Shown: positions 1 through 7,428 of the stretch, piece after piece | Layout of the letters: every line of letters starts with the position of its first letter | Position numbering within the stretch: the stretch's first letter is position 1 | Origin: Acidisoma cellulosilyticum | GTDB taxonomy: Bacteria; Pseudomonadota; Alphaproteobacteria; Acetobacterales; Acetobacteraceae | Reading direction: 5' to 3' | Assembly (NCBI RefSeq): GCF_020621385.1 | Contig: NZ_JAESVA010000011.1 | Coordinates: forward strand, 99,248 to 163,247 | Length of the DNA: 64,000 nt | Made by a program: the position numbers and the translations under genes | Notes under the pieces: model-generated | The model's database searches: none | What the model saw: only the letters and a program-made list of their open reading frames with translations | Told to the model about the DNA's origin: nothing

Positions 1-1
1 T

Positions 2-277
2 CAGGTTGAGGCGAATGACGTTTCGGCGCCCCTCAGCAGCATCGAGACACTGGCCGTCGAGCCGCGCGGCAAATATCGACGTATCGCCTTGCGCGTCACG
101 CTATCTGCGACCTGGCCACAGTTTCTCCACCTTCTTCAGGCGTTGGAGCAGGGAACGCCGCGTGTCTTGATCGATGACCTGCAGCTCAGCGCATCGCCCG
201 TTCTGTCTCGTCCGGCCGGTGTTCCGGTGAATGCGACCTTTACCATCCTGGCCTTCCGGAAGGCGGATGTCTCATGA
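2..277 (+). CDS. gspM: Type II secretion inner-membrane protein GspM, C-terminal part (5' end outside window)
   Basis: The reading frame is open from base 2, so only the last 91 residues are present. They form the C-terminal ferredoxin-like domain of a GspM (T2SSM_b type): a basic stretch, then an ALRVTLSATWPQFLHLLQALE segment and a closing FTILAFRK strand. The complete GspM of locus B, at 52323-52979, ends the same way (strand ending MVFAFRAG). GspM works in the inner-membrane platform with GspL. The stop overlaps the ATG of the next gene (ATGA at 274-277), so it sits in the operon gspM, GspC/N-like, gspD, gspK. The assignment rests on this context and on the locus B comparison; upstream sequence would settle it. 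Confidence 0.72.
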   Translation, partial: QVEANDVSAPLSSIETLAVEPRGKYRRIALRVTLSATWPQFLHLLQALEQGTPRVLIDDLQLSASPVLSRPAGVPVNATFTILAFRKADVS

Positions 278-969
278 CGTCCTTCGTTTTCCCCGTGCTG
301 GGCGGTATCGCCACCGTCTTGGCCGCCACGATCGCGATAGAAATCAGCGGCGCGGGTCACCAGACTGAGAATCTGAAGGCCCTGGCATCGACAGCCCGTC
401 ACGACACTGCGTGGTCCGCGGATCTGGACGGCACCGAGAGTTGGCCGAGATGGATTGAGATCAGCCTCGCCCGTCCTTTGTTCGAGCCAGACAGGCGGCC
501 GCCGGCGGCAGCAGCCGGCGTTGTGTCGAACGACATGCCGCGATTGACCGGAATCATCATCACGCCGACCGCGCGCTCCGCGATCTTCGTCGCAGCGGCG
601 GGCGGGCGGGCGATCGTCGTCATGCAGGGCGCCCGCATCAACGACTTTGTCGTGAGGTCGATCGACGAGGACAAGGTCACCCTGGTGACGTCAACCGGTA
701 TCAGGATCGTGCGTCCGAGCTTCGCCATGTCCAAAGCGTCTTCAGATGGGGAGACGGGTTTGCAACCCTTGACCCTCGCGCCCGCGGTTTCGGCCTATGC
801 GCCGTCGCAAACGACCCGCCAGACTATTCCGTTTGCGTCAATTCCTGGCTTGAATGGACGACCCTTGGGTCTCGTGGCTAGCCCTGACCAAACCTCGCCT
901 CCTGCTGGAGCTGCACTGGACATCGCGCCAGGTTTGCCGCCCCGCGCCCCATTCGGAAGTTCGCCATGA
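274..969 (+). CDS. GspC/GspN-like type II secretion periplasmic protein
   Basis: This 231-aa protein has one N-terminal membrane segment (residues 5-25) and a periplasmic region. The core reads RPLFEPDRRPP, then MPRLTGIII, then a small beta domain with VVMQGARINDFVVRSIDEDKV. That is the homology-region fold of GspC/PilP-like proteins, which couple the inner-membrane platform to the secretin. The locus B protein at 54117-54713 has the matching blocks RPLFALDRRPLP and MPRLSGTILFG, so the two are paralogues. There is a Pro/Ala-rich tail and no PDZ domain. It overlaps gspM by ATGA at its start and gspD by ATGA at its end. Some pipelines name such proteins GspN, which is why I leave the symbol empty. 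Confidence 0.7.
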   Translation: MTSFVFPVLGGIATVLAATIAIEISGAGHQTENLKALASTARHDTAWSADLDGTESWPRWIEISLARPLFEPDRRPPAAAAGVVSNDMPRLTGIIITPTARSAIFVAAAGGRAIVVMQGARINDFVVRSIDEDKVTLVTSTGIRIVRPSFAMSKASSDGETGLQPLTLAPAVSAYAPSQTTRQTIPFASIPGLNGRPLGLVASPDQTSPPAGAALDIAPGLPPRAPFGSSP

Positions 970-3266
970 AGCGCCTGCTGACCCTTACATTGGCTTTTTC
1001 CATCGTTGGCTGCGCGCAGCAGGCCAGCATGCCGACGGAGCGGCTGTCGCCCCCGATCCTGCCGTCTTCGGATCACCAGGATTCGCGCGTCGACGGACCG
1101 ATCGGCGCGACCAATCTTCTGCCAGCCTCCAGCCAGTCCTACGGCGCGCCCGCGACAGTGTCGCTGCCGGCGACCGCGGACAGCAGCGGTGGCGGCACAG
1201 TCTCCCTCGTTTTCTCCGACACGGATATCCGGGAGGTGGTCGCCCAAATCCTCGGCTCTATTCTCCAGGTGAGTTACACGATTGATCCGGCCGTGCATGG
1301 GACTGCGACGCTTCATACGGCTGGCCCGCTGGCCCGTTCGCAACTGCTTCCGACGCTGCAGGCCCTTCTGGCGCAAAACGGCGCAACGCTGGTTCAGTCC
1401 GGCGGCCTCTATCGCGTTATTCCCACCCCCGCCGGTGTGGCCAGCAGCACGATCGCCGGTAGCCCCAATACCTCCGGCAGCCAGCTCTATCAGCTCCGCT
1501 ATACCTCGGCCGTTGATCTCGCTCGTGTGTTACAACCCTTTGTCGGCCAGAATGCCAAGATCATCGCCGATCCGGGCAGTAATAGCCTGGTGATCAGCGG
1601 CGATCCCGATACGCGTGCGACCCTGGCGGCCCTGGCGCAGGCATTCGACATCGATCTTCTCGCCGGCCAATCCTACGCTCTGCTGCCCACGCCCGAAGGC
1701 GCGGCTCAGGATTTCGCGACGTCGTTGCAAAGCGCGCTGCGGAGCCAAGGGGGTGGCCTGTCGAATATCGTGCGGGTGGTGCCGATGGAGCGGATTAGTT
1801 CGGTTCTGGTCGTCGCGTCACAACCCCAGTTCATCCAGCAGGCGCAACGCGTGTATCAGCTTCTCGTGCGCCAGCAGCGGCTCACGGTACGAAGCTGGCA
1901 TGTCTATTACCTTCAGGACAGCAAGGCGGAAGACGCGGCTTATATTCTTCAGCAGGCATTCACGCCGGGCAACATCACGGCGTCGCCGAGCAGTTCGGAC
2001 CAGAGCAATGCGAGCGCTGGGTCGGAAAGCCACGGCAATGGAACCACGCCGATGGCCGATACCGGTAGCGGCGGATCCTCGCTGAACGGTCTTGGGTCTT
2101 CTGCCGGCATCGGCACAGGCAGCTCTCTCGCCAGTGGCGGGTCGCAAAGTTCCGGCGCGTCACCGCAAGGCGCTAGCCAGAGCACGACCCCCGCGCAGAC
2201 CCCTTCCAATCCGCTGCTCGGCGGTCTGAGCCCGACGGGGGGAAGCGGCGGTGGCGGCGATGACGCCGGCACGGATGCGATCAGGATCATCCCCGATCCC
2301 CAGAACAATTCGGTGATCACCTATACGACGCAGGAGGAGGAGGATGTCGTCGAGGCGATGCTTCGCAAGATTGATATCCTGCCGCTACAGGTGCGCATCG
2401 ATGCGACGATCGCTGAGGTGACCCTCAACAACCAGTTACAATACGGGACGCAATTCTTTTTCCAGTCCGGAGGCGTCAACGGGATACTCAATAATGCCGC
2501 CGCCACGACGTCCTACGCGGTTCCGAGAGCGGTCGCGCTCGCGACCACATTTCCGGGCTTTATTCTGAGCGGCAACGGCGCCGGCGGCGCGCCCATCGCT
2601 CTTCAGGCCCTGCAAGCCGTGACGACCGTGCATGTTCTGTCGTCACCCGAGCTGATGGTTCTGGACAATCAGACGGCACATTTGCAGGTGGGCGATCTGG
2701 TGCCTTACCTTACGTCCAGCTCGCAAAGCACCATTACGACCAATGCGCCGGTCATCAACAGCGTGAGTTATCAGCCGACCGGCGTCATCATGAATGTGAC
2801 GCCGCGCGTCAATAGTGGTGGCCTCGTGACCCTCGATATCTCGCAGGAGGTCAGCGCGATCGATTCCTCGGTCAGCACCACGACGACGGGAATTTCGTCA
2901 CCGACCTTCTCAGAGCGCAACGTGACCTCCCGCGTCGTCATCCAGGATGGTCAGACGGTTGGACTGGCAGGGCTGATCACGGACAGCGCCACGAAAAGCA
3001 ACTCCGGGATTCCCTTCCTTAAGGATATTCCAATTCTGGGTCTGCTCGCCGGGACCCAGAGCAACCAGCGGACAAGGACAGAGCTTCTGGTTCTGATCAC
3101 GCCCCATGTCTTGTACAACCAGCGGGACGCGCGGGCGCTGACATCGGACCTGGAGGATTTGCTGAAGAACGCGGCAGCCGTGCCGACGGAGCTTAATGGC
3201 CAGCGATCATCCGGGTCGGACGATCCGAATGAGCGCGTGCGCCGGGCCCTGCAATTCGGCCAATGA
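966..3266 (+). CDS. gspD: Type II secretion outer-membrane secretin GspD (lipoprotein)
   Basis: The 766-aa protein starts with a lipoprotein signal (MKRLLTLTLAFSIVGC, lipobox VGC). The N0 domain follows around residues 80-150 (VSLVFSDTDIREVVAQILG), then N1 and N2. The N3 region is interrupted by a Ser/Gly-rich insert at about residues 335-432. The secretin barrel contains the conserved SSPELMVLDNQTAHLQVGDL and VQDGQTVGLAGLI elements and ends near RTELLVLITPHV. It forms the outer-membrane exit channel of T2SS locus A. ATGA overlaps join it to the genes on both sides. The same architecture and a similar insert occur in the second secretin at 49992-52283. Confidence 0.95.
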   Translation: MKRLLTLTLAFSIVGCAQQASMPTERLSPPILPSSDHQDSRVDGPIGATNLLPASSQSYGAPATVSLPATADSSGGGTVSLVFSDTDIREVVAQILGSILQVSYTIDPAVHGTATLHTAGPLARSQLLPTLQALLAQNGATLVQSGGLYRVIPTPAGVASSTIAGSPNTSGSQLYQLRYTSAVDLARVLQPFVGQNAKIIADPGSNSLVISGDPDTRATLAALAQAFDIDLLAGQSYALLPTPEGAAQDFATSLQSALRSQGGGLSNIVRVVPMERISSVLVVASQPQFIQQAQRVYQLLVRQQRLTVRSWHVYYLQDSKAEDAAYILQQAFTPGNITASPSSSDQSNASAGSESHGNGTTPMADTGSGGSSLNGLGSSAGIGTGSSLASGGSQSSGASPQGASQSTTPAQTPSNPLLGGLSPTGGSGGGGDDAGTDAIRIIPDPQNNSVITYTTQEEEDVVEAMLRKIDILPLQVRIDATIAEVTLNNQLQYGTQFFFQSGGVNGILNNAAATTSYAVPRAVALATTFPGFILSGNGAGGAPIALQALQAVTTVHVLSSPELMVLDNQTAHLQVGDLVPYLTSSSQSTITTNAPVINSVSYQPTGVIMNVTPRVNSGGLVTLDISQEVSAIDSSVSTTTTGISSPTFSERNVTSRVVIQDGQTVGLAGLITDSATKSNSGIPFLKDIPILGLLAGTQSNQRTRTELLVLITPHVLYNQRDARALTSDLEDLLKNAAAVPTELNGQRSSGSDDPNERVRRALQFGQ

Positions 3267-4069
3267 TGGGTGTCATTCCGGCGAGGACGAGGCAGGAGGG
3301 CGGCTTCGCCCTGCTCATCGTGCTTTGGGCCCTTGTCCTGCTGACGCTGATTTTCACGCGCCTTGTCTCGGCTGGCCGCACAGAAACGGAGGTTGCCTTC
3401 AACCTCCGCGCTGCGGCCCAGATGCAGACCGAGGCGGACGGTCTCGTCTATAGTACGATATTCAGTCTCCTTGGCCCGGCCGCTAGCCAGTGGAAAGCCG
3501 ATGGCACCATCCACCGCGTCTCGCTCTCGAATGGAAGCGCCGAGATTGCAATTGTCGATCTCGGTGGCCGGGTTAATCCCAATACCGCTTCAGCGCCGCT
3601 CCTGACGGCTTTGCTTCATCAGGTCGGAGCGGACGTGGTCACGGCGGATGCGGTCGGTGAAGCCATTTCGGATTGGCGTTCTCCTGATGCCCAGGGGCGA
3701 TTTGAGGCGCCACAGTATCATGATGCCGGGCTGCCTTACATTCCGCCGGGCGCGCCGTTCAACAGTCTGACGGAAGTCAATCTTGTCTTGGGCATGACCC
3801 CGGCGCTCTTTTCCAGGCTGGCACCTCATCTTTCGATCTACAATCGCGACAACACGGACCCGGCGATTGCCGATCCCGCGGTCCGGGCCGCACTGAAACA
3901 GGTTGGGATCGATATCGACGCAGCGCAGACAAAGCGTCCGCTCCGAGATGTTTTTATTACAACGAAGATCGTGTCAAAAGACGGAAAGATCGCAATAAGA
4001 CAAGCAAATGTCGAATTACAGACGTCGTCTTCAGGCCTTCCATTCAAAGTTCTCACTTGGGCAGATTAA
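3263..4069 (+). CDS. gspK: Type II secretion minor pseudopilin GspK
   Basis: The 268-aa protein has a short basic leader followed by a prepilin-like segment, EGGFALLIVLWALVLLTLIF. It lacks the usual Glu at +5 after cleavage, which is typical of GspK. The globular domain carries the GspK signature VDLGGRVNPNTASAPLLTAL and AISDWRSPD, followed by an LVLGMTPALFSRLAPHLSIY block of the saposin-like region. GspK caps the pseudopilus tip with GspI and GspJ. The ATG overlaps the gspD stop (ATGA). The locus B paralogue at 49162-49980 shares the same landmarks. Confidence 0.92.
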   Translation: MMGVIPARTRQEGGFALLIVLWALVLLTLIFTRLVSAGRTETEVAFNLRAAAQMQTEADGLVYSTIFSLLGPAASQWKADGTIHRVSLSNGSAEIAIVDLGGRVNPNTASAPLLTALLHQVGADVVTADAVGEAISDWRSPDAQGRFEAPQYHDAGLPYIPPGAPFNSLTEVNLVLGMTPALFSRLAPHLSIYNRDNTDPAIADPAVRAALKQVGIDIDAAQTKRPLRDVFITTKIVSKDGKIAIRQANVELQTSSSGLPFKVLTWAD

Positions 4070-4231
4070 AAATGCCAACCCCGAAAAGGCTGTTTTGAAT
4101 CTGTCACGCGCTCGTGAGAGCAACGCGCTGCGATTTTATTACTTGGACGTTGCATCCGGTTTATGTTGCCCATCGTAAAATGGAAGCGTCGCAATTTTTG
4201 CGGCAAAAGAACCATGATGGAGGATACCCGA

Positions 4232-5125
4232 GTGGCCGACTCATCCGAGACCATCGAAGTCAACCGCGGAACCAATCGTCGCGGCTTAATGAGGAATGTG
4301 GGGCTGGGCCTTGCGGGAACAGCCCTTGCCGCCGCTGGTACCGCGGGCCTCGGTTTGGGCACAACCCCCGCGCGTGCAGACGCGACGCTTGATGGCGAAA
4401 TTCTGAATTTCGCTCTCAACCTCGAATATCTCGAAGCGGAATTCTATCTCCGTGCCGTCACCGGCAGCGGCATTCCGTCAAATCTGACAGGCGGCACTGC
4501 CACCGTGACGGGCGGTTCTCTCGTTCCGTTCCAAAACACCGCGATTGCTTATCTTGCCCAGAAGATCGCGGTCGATGAATTGGCACATGTCACCTTCCTG
4601 CGAACCGCTCTCGGCTCGGCCGCGGTCGCTGAGCCGAATATCGATCTGAGCGACAGCTTTACGACATTGGCCATCGCCGCCGGCCTGATCGTCGCGGGCC
4701 AGACCTTCGACCCCTTCTCGAGCGAGACGAACTTCCTGATCGGCGCTTATATCTTTGAGGATGTCGGCGTCACGGCCTATGCCGGTGCTGCAGCCTCCTT
4801 GACGGCGGCCACTCTGCCCTATGCCGCGAGCATTCTCGCGGTCGAGGCATATCATGCGGGTGCTATCCGCGGACGTCTCGGCGAAATCGGCGGATCGGCC
4901 GCGACAAATATGATCTCGGCGCTTCGCCAGACCTTGTCCGGGGTTGGTGATAACGGCCTCAACTACCAGAGCAACATGTTCAACTTCACGAACGTGGACA
5001 GCAACGGCCAAGCCTATCGCCGGACTCCGCAGCAGGTGCTGAGCATCGTCTACGGTGGCGGCACAAACAATGGTCTATTCTACCCCAACGGCATGAACGG
5101 TGCCGTCACGACGACAACCTCCTAA
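4232..5125 (+). CDS. Tat-exported ferritin-like domain protein
   Basis: This protein has 297 aa from the GTG at 4232, or 303 aa from the ATG at 4214. I prefer the GTG because a strong Shine-Dalgarno (TGGAGGA) lies seven bases upstream, while the ATG has only a weak one. A twin-arginine signal (NRRGLMRNVGLGLAG, ending near ARA) precedes a four-helix ferritin-like domain of the Ferritin_2 type. Likely metal ligands are the Glu residues of FALNLEYLEAEFYLRA and the DELAHVTFLR motif, with later Glu/His in IFEDVG and VEAYHAGAIRGRL. Proteins of this family are periplasmic or secreted and of unknown reaction; some members are linked to desiccation. It lies between gspK and gspG of T2SS locus A, and locus B has no counterpart there. 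Confidence 0.85.
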   Translation: MADSSETIEVNRGTNRRGLMRNVGLGLAGTALAAAGTAGLGLGTTPARADATLDGEILNFALNLEYLEAEFYLRAVTGSGIPSNLTGGTATVTGGSLVPFQNTAIAYLAQKIAVDELAHVTFLRTALGSAAVAEPNIDLSDSFTTLAIAAGLIVAGQTFDPFSSETNFLIGAYIFEDVGVTAYAGAAASLTAATLPYAASILAVEAYHAGAIRGRLGEIGGSAATNMISALRQTLSGVGDNGLNYQSNMFNFTNVDSNGQAYRRTPQQVLSIVYGGGTNNGLFYPNGMNGAVTTTTS

Positions 5126-5136
5126 TCGCCGGTCCT

Positions 5137-5171
5137 GTCAGGCAGCGGATAGGTATGATCCGCTGCCTGAC
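5137..5171. terminator. Perfect 14-bp hairpin between convergent genes
   Basis: Positions 5137-5150 pair perfectly with 5158-5171 around a 7-base loop. The hairpin lies between the stop of the ferritin-like gene (5125, plus strand) and the stop of gspG (5181, minus strand). The position fits a bidirectional terminator, although neither side has a long T-run. Confidence 0.6.
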
Positions 5172-5180
5172 AATCTCTCC

Positions 5181-5696
5181 TCAATTGCAAATTTGGGCGT
5201 CGCCTGAAGCCGTTCCGCTCGGACCCAGGGAACATAGATCGTAATCGTGACCGCTTCTCTCCGAAGGAGACCGGTACACGTAAGGATGGTTCCACGGATC
5301 CAGCGGCGATTGCGAGGATTGCAGATAGGGGCCGTTCCAATTGCCGACATCGGCGGGGGCCTGGACCAGCGCCCCTAATCCTTGGTCTGTCGACGGATAG
5401 CTCCCTACGTCAAGCTTGTACATGTCGAGCACGGATTGCAGCCGGGCAATCGACTGATGGGCGATGGATACGCGCGCACCGCCGAGTTGCCGCAAGACCG
5501 CGGGTGCAACGAACCCGATAAGAAGCCCCAGGATGACAATAACGACCAGGAGTTCGAGGAGCGTGAACCCATCGTCGCTCCTGCTGCCACGCGGCGTCTC
5601 CTGAGGACCGGTCTCATTTCCGGAAATCCGCGTATTTACACGGCATCCTGGATGAGTAAGCTTCCTGAGGATGGCTGCGAAGGCTCCTGGCATCAT
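5181..5696 (-). CDS. gspG: Type II secretion major pseudopilin GspG
   Basis: This 171-aa prepilin has the cleavage motif DDGFTLLELLVVIVILG with Glu at +5, then the GspG body LGGARVSIAHQSIARLQSVL, DMYKLDVGSYPSTDQGLGAL and DPWNHPYVYRSPSERSGHDY. It forms the pseudopilus piston of locus A. The leader before the cleavage Gly is about 43 residues, against 14 in the locus B copy (48706-49149). The only usable start codons I find are the ATGs at 5696 and 5693, preceded by an AAGGAA element. Its start therefore overlaps the start of the divergent transglycosylase gene. Confidence 0.92.
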   Translation of the reverse strand: MMPGAFAAILRKLTHPGCRVNTRISGNETGPQETPRGSRSDDGFTLLELLVVIVILGLLIGFVAPAVLRQLGGARVSIAHQSIARLQSVLDMYKLDVGSYPSTDQGLGALVQAPADVGNWNGPYLQSSQSPLDPWNHPYVYRSPSERSGHDYDLCSLGPSGTASGDAQICN

Positions 5697-6105
5697 GATT
5701 CCTTTTCTTTCTTGTATGGCGCTAGTCGCATCAATATACAATTTGCCGCCACGGGTTCTGCCGGCGATCAATGCCGTTGAAGGGGGTCGTGTCGGCACTA
5801 TTCATGAAAACCTTGATCACTCACAGGATCTCGGTGTCATGCAAATCAATACGCTGTGGATTCACCCACTGGCTCTTTACAGCCGTCGGGCTGATTTGGA
5901 TGTGAGAAACAGGCTGATTGCCGATCCATGTTTCAACATCGCGGCCGCAGGCGCCATTCTGTCCAGCTATCTTGCCGAGGAGCATGGCGACCTCATGCGC
6001 GCGGTGGGTGACTACCACTCCCACACGCGTTTGCTCAATCTCTCCTACCGCGCGAAGGTCATTCGCTCCGCGGCAAGGCTTTTTGAACCTGTGCCTGGCC
6101 GTTAG
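5695..6105 (+). CDS. Small lytic transglycosylase (SLT/VirB1-like)
   Basis: The 136-aa protein has a short hydrophobic N-terminus (MIPFLSCMALVASIYNLPP), then an SLT-like core with the probable catalytic Glu in NAVEGG and the DLGVMQINTLWIHPL motif, followed by CFNIAAAGAIL. Such enzymes open gaps in peptidoglycan for large envelope machines. The locus B homologue (48223-48630) aligns along its whole length, including the start, which supports the ATG at 5695. It is divergent from gspG, and the two start codons share two bases. The consistent pairing with gspG suggests a T2SS assembly role, which is inference. Confidence 0.85.
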   Translation: MIPFLSCMALVASIYNLPPRVLPAINAVEGGRVGTIHENLDHSQDLGVMQINTLWIHPLALYSRRADLDVRNRLIADPCFNIAAAGAILSSYLAEEHGDLMRAVGDYHSHTRLLNLSYRAKVIRSAARLFEPVPGR

Positions 6106-6109
6106 CGCG

Positions 6110-6210
6110 GATCCCGGTCAGATGGAATCATCTGTCCGGGTGAAGATGCTCGCAAAAACAATAAACCAGAGCGGCAGCTGTCAGCGTAAGCGAACAGGAA
6201 AAGCTCTAGG
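6110..6210. repeat. Dispersed ~100-bp intergenic repeat, copy 1
   Basis: This stretch is the reverse complement of 29076-29186, at roughly 85% identity by hand alignment. Shared blocks include GGGTGAAGATGCTCGCAAAA and GCGAACAGGAA. Its left part contains a 12-bp near-perfect hairpin (6113-6124 with 6129-6140, one mismatch), which may end transcription of the transglycosylase gene. It is shorter than copy 2 at the end next to the transglycosylase stop codon. Confidence 0.7.
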
Positions 6211-6222
6211 GTCGCCCTTTCT

Positions 6223-7218
6223 TTACCGGGGCAATGCCACAAGATCGATATGGTCGGTTTCGCGCTCCAGAATGACGGTCATGATCCTGTCAACGTCCCG
6301 GCCACAGGGGTTAAGAGTGCCATCCGGCTCCACGATCGAAAGGTCGTAGTCCAGGGCCGTGATCCATTCCAAATATCCCTTGCCCGTTATGCCGGAGATT
6401 CCCGGCATCATTGATGGGCCAAATTCAGTGACGATCACCGGGCGGTTGCGTCTGATCGTCTCTATGCCACCGAGCAGAGCGTTGTATTCTGCCCCCTCGA
6501 CATCGACTTTGATAAAATCCACGCGATCTTGCTCGCCGAGGAGTGCGTCCAAGCGGACGCAAGCCACCGTTTCCGCGTCCAATAACTGTCTGACATCTGC
6601 GGGTAAACCGGATGTCGTTCCGTTGGAATGCGAGGTGTTCAGGATAAGAAGTCCGGTCTCCCGCCCTGCGGCAGTTTGCACAATCCGCACATTCTCAAAG
6701 CCGTTTGCTCGCCGGCTGGCTTCGATCAGTCGGACGTTTCGTGGATTAGGTTCAATAGCCAGGACGCGTCCGGTTGGCCCGACAAGCGCAGCCGACAGCA
6801 TCGTGAAATAACCAATATTGGCGCCGATATCCAAGACGCTCATGCCTTCCTTAAGGACGGACTGAAAGACATGAGCGACCTCACGCTCGTAATTGTCCTC
6901 GCGCACGTATCGTCCGACAGAGGCATCGTCGGATGACGAGTAGATCGAGAATTCTGCCAGGCGTGTGAGCACGACATCGTCTGACAAAGCGGAATGGCCA
7001 AGCCGCCGCCGCGCGAATTCGAGACTCGTGAGATAGCTTGCGACGATGCTCGAAAGCTCCTCTCCGGCGCGGCTTGAATGACCGCGCCACTCCTCCTGAT
7101 TGGGCATGCGACCGAGCAGAAGCCGAAAGCAGGCGAGGATGTCAGACTCCGTAGCGGTACTGCTGTACGGAAATTCCCATGGCGCAGGCTCGGTCGACCG
7201 CGCGCCGCGCTTTCTCAT
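6223..7218 (-). CDS. FkbM family methyltransferase
   Basis: This 331-aa protein is counted from the ATG at 7218; a TTG at 7293 would add 25 residues. The N-terminal ~90 residues contain an ILACFRLLLGRMPNQEEW helical block of the type found before glycan enzymes (DUF4214-like). The Rossmann methyltransferase follows, with the SAM-binding motif VLDIGANIGYFTML, then VLAIEPNPRNVRLIEA and the FkbM signature VDFIKVDVEGAEYNALLGG. The family O-methylates sugars or polyketide hydroxyls. It is divergent from the large FkbM-glycosyltransferase fusion, so methylation of an exopolysaccharide or glycoprotein sugar is the likely role. The exact acceptor cannot be seen. Confidence 0.88.
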   Translation of the reverse strand: MRKRGARSTEPAPWEFPYSSTATESDILACFRLLLGRMPNQEEWRGHSSRAGEELSSIVASYLTSLEFARRRLGHSALSDDVVLTRLAEFSIYSSSDDASVGRYVREDNYEREVAHVFQSVLKEGMSVLDIGANIGYFTMLSAALVGPTGRVLAIEPNPRNVRLIEASRRANGFENVRIVQTAAGRETGLLILNTSHSNGTTSGLPADVRQLLDAETVACVRLDALLGEQDRVDFIKVDVEGAEYNALLGGIETIRRNRPVIVTEFGPSMMPGISGITGKGYLEWITALDYDLSIVEPDGTLNPCGRDVDRIMTVILERETDHIDLVALPR

Positions 7219-7428
7219 GAAGGGCAATCGGATAGCACCTGCTCCATTTTGGAACGGATTGTCACATAAACTGGTCCTATGCCAGCTAACCAAACTTGTC
7301 GAGTGCTGCTTGGCACCATCAGGCGCGTCCCGGGTAAGGTGCCGCTCCGGCCTTGCATGGGCTCAAGGACATCGGCAATCTGGCCCGGATTGGGCCCCCC
7401 TCGAAGTCCCAGTCACGGGAGGCTAGTC

